From: Atopobium massiliense
GTDB lineage: Bacteria; Actinomycetota; Coriobacteriia; Coriobacteriales; Atopobiaceae
Reading direction: 5' to 3'
DNA: 64,000 nt
NCBI GenBank assembly: GCA_900343135.1
Contig: OPYK01000001.1
Location: 186,001-250,000, forward strand
In this document: piece after piece, positions 62,236-64,000 of the stretch
Position numbering within the stretch: the first letter of the stretch is position 1
How the letters are laid out: each line of letters starts with the position of its first letter
Position numbers and translations under genes: made by a program
Notes under the pieces: generated by a model
Told to the model about the DNA's origin: nothing
Database searches by the model: none
The model's input: the letters and a program-made list of their open reading frames with translations, nothing else

Positions 62236-63984
62236 TTAACTGATAACGTATCGTTTTTCGGCGAGACGCTGAAGTGGCGTCCAAATGAGCCTGTTGCTTA
62301 CAACAACAATCAAACTCATAACTGTTACCCCAACGAGCGTTTTAGCACCGTCGCCCACTGTAGTAGCTGCAGTAATATAGGCACCAAGACCTTGCGTTTC
62401 CATATGAAATGCACCAAATTCAACAATTTCGGCAACTATCGACGCATTCCACGCGCCACCTGCCGCTGTGAGTGCACCGGTGCACCAGGCACCAAAAATA
62501 GCCGGCAAAATAAGCGTTTTCCAGCGCATGATGAGCGGCAATTGAAAACTTGTTGCCATTTGACGCAAATCATCAGGAATAGCACTTGCACCTGCAATAA
62601 CGTTAAACAAGATGTACCACTGGGTGCCAAGTGCCATAAGGATAATGCTGCCAATGCTTAAATCGATGTGCCATGCCATAAACCACGTCATGGCAAATGG
62701 AAAAATAAAATTAGCAGGAAAACTTGCACATATTTGGACAATTGGCTGGGCAATACGCGAAATTCTTGGGTTCATGCCAATGCACACGCCAATAGGAACC
62801 CAAATAAGCGAACTCACCACAACAAGCAGCGCAACACGCACAAAGGTAAGCGCGCCGAGCATGCCGGCGTAGGCAAATTCAAAAAGGCCAACAGACGTTG
62901 CTACAACATACAACAAGTTAACGGCAAATACTCCTATAAGCACACATGCAGCAGCAATAATAATCATATCAATCACGCGAAGGTGAGCTGCAGCAGGTTT
63001 GGAGCTTGCGCCCGTAATGCCAAATATGCGGGTAAGCCTATCGAGCCATGCGCGCAACGGCGCCATGAGCGCGCGCAGCACTTCATCGGCATGAGAATGA
63101 CGAATAAGCGTAAGGATAGCGCTATGACGCTCATCAACTGAAGCACTTTGCGTAATGCGGAATTTTTCTGCCCAGGCAAGAAAGGGTTTCCACACTAAAA
63201 AGTCAATCGCAATAACAACTATCACCATAGCGAGAATAGCCCACCAAATGTTGTCAAGTTTTTGCTCGGCCGCTGATTGTGCAACAAAGCTGCCAATACC
63301 AGGAAGCGCATAGGTGTTGTTGTTTACCGAAATCATCTCGGACGCCGTAAGGAAAAACCAGCCTCCCCCAACACTCATCATACAGTTCCACAACAGCGCA
63401 ATAGTGGCATTTGGCATGCTGAGCACCCAAAAGCGCTGCCAGTGCGTAAGGCGCAAACTGCGTGCAGCTTCTTCGAGTTCCTTTGGTTCGCTTTGCAATG
63501 AGTGATAAAACGAAAACGTCATATTCCATGCTTGACTAGTAAAAATAGCGAACATCGAAGCTGCTTCGACGCCAAGCATCGATTCTGGAAACAGCACAAG
63601 CCAAATGCTTACCGTTGCCGACAAAAACCCTAAAATGGGTACCGACTGCAATATGTCGAGCAAAGGAATAAGAATTTTGCCTAAAGTCGAACTATGAGCT
63701 GCGAGTGAACCATATAGAATGGTAAACACGAGCGAGGCGATAAGCGCAACAAACATGCGAAACACCGAGCGCAGCGTGTAATATGGCAGATTGACAATAT
63801 CTGTTGAAACCGTTGATGGTATGCCCTGAGGACCAATTGGCTGCGTTGTACATTGCAGCAAAAATGCCGTAAGGCCAAAAAGCGCAAAAATTCCTACGCA
63901 CACAACAATATCTGACCACACGCGTGTAGCTGTACGTGCATTTGTAGGTGCGCTTACGTGGTTTGGTGTTGAAAGTAATCTCAT
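62236..63984 (-). CDS. fused double-domain ABC permease, nitrate/sulfonate-like
   Basis: A 582-residue permease made of two fused binding-protein-dependent permease domains (about residues 15-270 and 335-575), each with about six spans. Each half has an EAA coupling loop: LEEAARSLRLTHWQRFWVLS in the first and LRQMATSFQLPLIMRWKTLI in the second, both followed by a conserved Gly-rich span (MSVGGGWFFLTASE; GALTAAGGAWNASIVAE). Such fusions usually accompany ATPases with the AAA-associated domain, as here. No substrate-binding protein is visible in the window; it could lie beyond base 64000, where the operon begins. ATG 63984 has GGGGGT just upstream. Confidence 0.9.
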   Translation of the reverse strand: MRLLSTPNHVSAPTNARTATRVWSDIVVCVGIFALFGLTAFLLQCTTQPIGPQGIPSTVSTDIVNLPYYTLRSVFRMFVALIASLVFTILYGSLAAHSSTLGKILIPLLDILQSVPILGFLSATVSIWLVLFPESMLGVEAASMFAIFTSQAWNMTFSFYHSLQSEPKELEEAARSLRLTHWQRFWVLSMPNATIALLWNCMMSVGGGWFFLTASEMISVNNNTYALPGIGSFVAQSAAEQKLDNIWWAILAMVIVVIAIDFLVWKPFLAWAEKFRITQSASVDERHSAILTLIRHSHADEVLRALMAPLRAWLDRLTRIFGITGASSKPAAAHLRVIDMIIIAAACVLIGVFAVNLLYVVATSVGLFEFAYAGMLGALTFVRVALLVVVSSLIWVPIGVCIGMNPRISRIAQPIVQICASFPANFIFPFAMTWFMAWHIDLSIGSIILMALGTQWYILFNVIAGASAIPDDLRQMATSFQLPLIMRWKTLILPAIFGAWCTGALTAAGGAWNASIVAEIVEFGAFHMETQGLGAYITAATTVGDGAKTLVGVTVMSLIVVVSNRLIWTPLQRLAEKRYVIS

Positions 63985-64000
63985 GGGACCCCCGTAAACG

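Overview
The window reads as chromosome of a low-to-mid GC, fermentative Gram-positive actinobacterium, most likely class Coriobacteriia (Atopobium/Lancefieldella/Olsenella-like). This is inference from gene content: a type III glutamine synthetase, a mannose-family PTS with a DUF956 partner, an Opp oligopeptide importer whose lipoprotein carries a twin-arginine-like signal, a SigB-type partner-switching circuit, and the alaS-ruvX-mltG-yqeG-aroB-like gene order. No phage, insertion sequence or CRISPR array is visible.

Layout. 1-562: 5' part of a polysaccharide-export ABC permease (minus). 563-1177: non-coding, with a candidate small structured RNA and a cluster of short repeats. 1.2-1.4 kb: tRNA-Cys and tRNA-Gly. 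1.6-4.8 kb: SpoIIE-type phosphatase and an STAS/HATPase fusion. 5.0 kb: tRNA-Leu. 5.4-11.5 kb: oppABCDF. 12-17.5 kb: rpsA, rnhA, polA. 17.9-21.5 kb (plus): glnN and a MATE exporter. 21.7-23.5 kb: aspS (minus). 23.8-28.7 kb (plus): MacAB-like exporter, HAD phosphatase and a small hypothetical gene. 29-31.4 kb (minus): hisS, ilvE. 31.6-33.2 kb (plus): polysaccharide deacetylase. 33.4-35.1 kb: PiT phosphate transporter with its DUF47 partner. 35.3-40.6 kb: HTH-like gene, DUF956, mannose PTS and an M24 peptidase. 40.7-46.9 kb: degenerate AroB-like gene, yqeG, mltG, ruvX, alaS. 47.1-49.1 kb: sigma factor, anti-sigma-like protein and DUF948-like protein. 49.1-53.4 kb: rarA, dGTPase, SGNH hydrolase, tRNA-Gly, tRNA-Pro. 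53.5-55.8 kb (plus): lipid kinase and deaminase. 56-60.4 kb: ptsI, fruK, tRNA-Arg, manA, tRNA-Phe. 60.5-64 kb: a SsuB/NrtD-like ATPase and a fused double permease.

How the genes work together. Sugar entry is covered by ptsI (enzyme I), the Man-PTS, manA (mannose-6-P to fructose-6-P) and fruK (fructose-1-P to fructose-1,6-bisP); HPr is not in the window. Peptide feeding is covered by Opp plus the M24 peptidase. The most unusual theme is the stress-sigma circuit. A PAS/GAF/PP2C phosphatase sits beside a single protein that fuses an anti-anti-sigma STAS domain to an intact kinase domain. About 45 kb away, the sigma factor is translationally coupled to an RsbW-like protein that has lost its ATP-binding motifs. 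Kinase activity and sigma binding therefore appear to be split between two proteins.

Other points of interest: a HAD phosphatase whose only sensible start is ACG behind a strong Shine-Dalgarno, a pseudo-enzyme descended from 3-dehydroquinate synthase, two independent ~51-nt structured RNA elements, an rpsA start that is TTG with a hideable Shine-Dalgarno, and tRNA genes placed directly ahead of protein genes.
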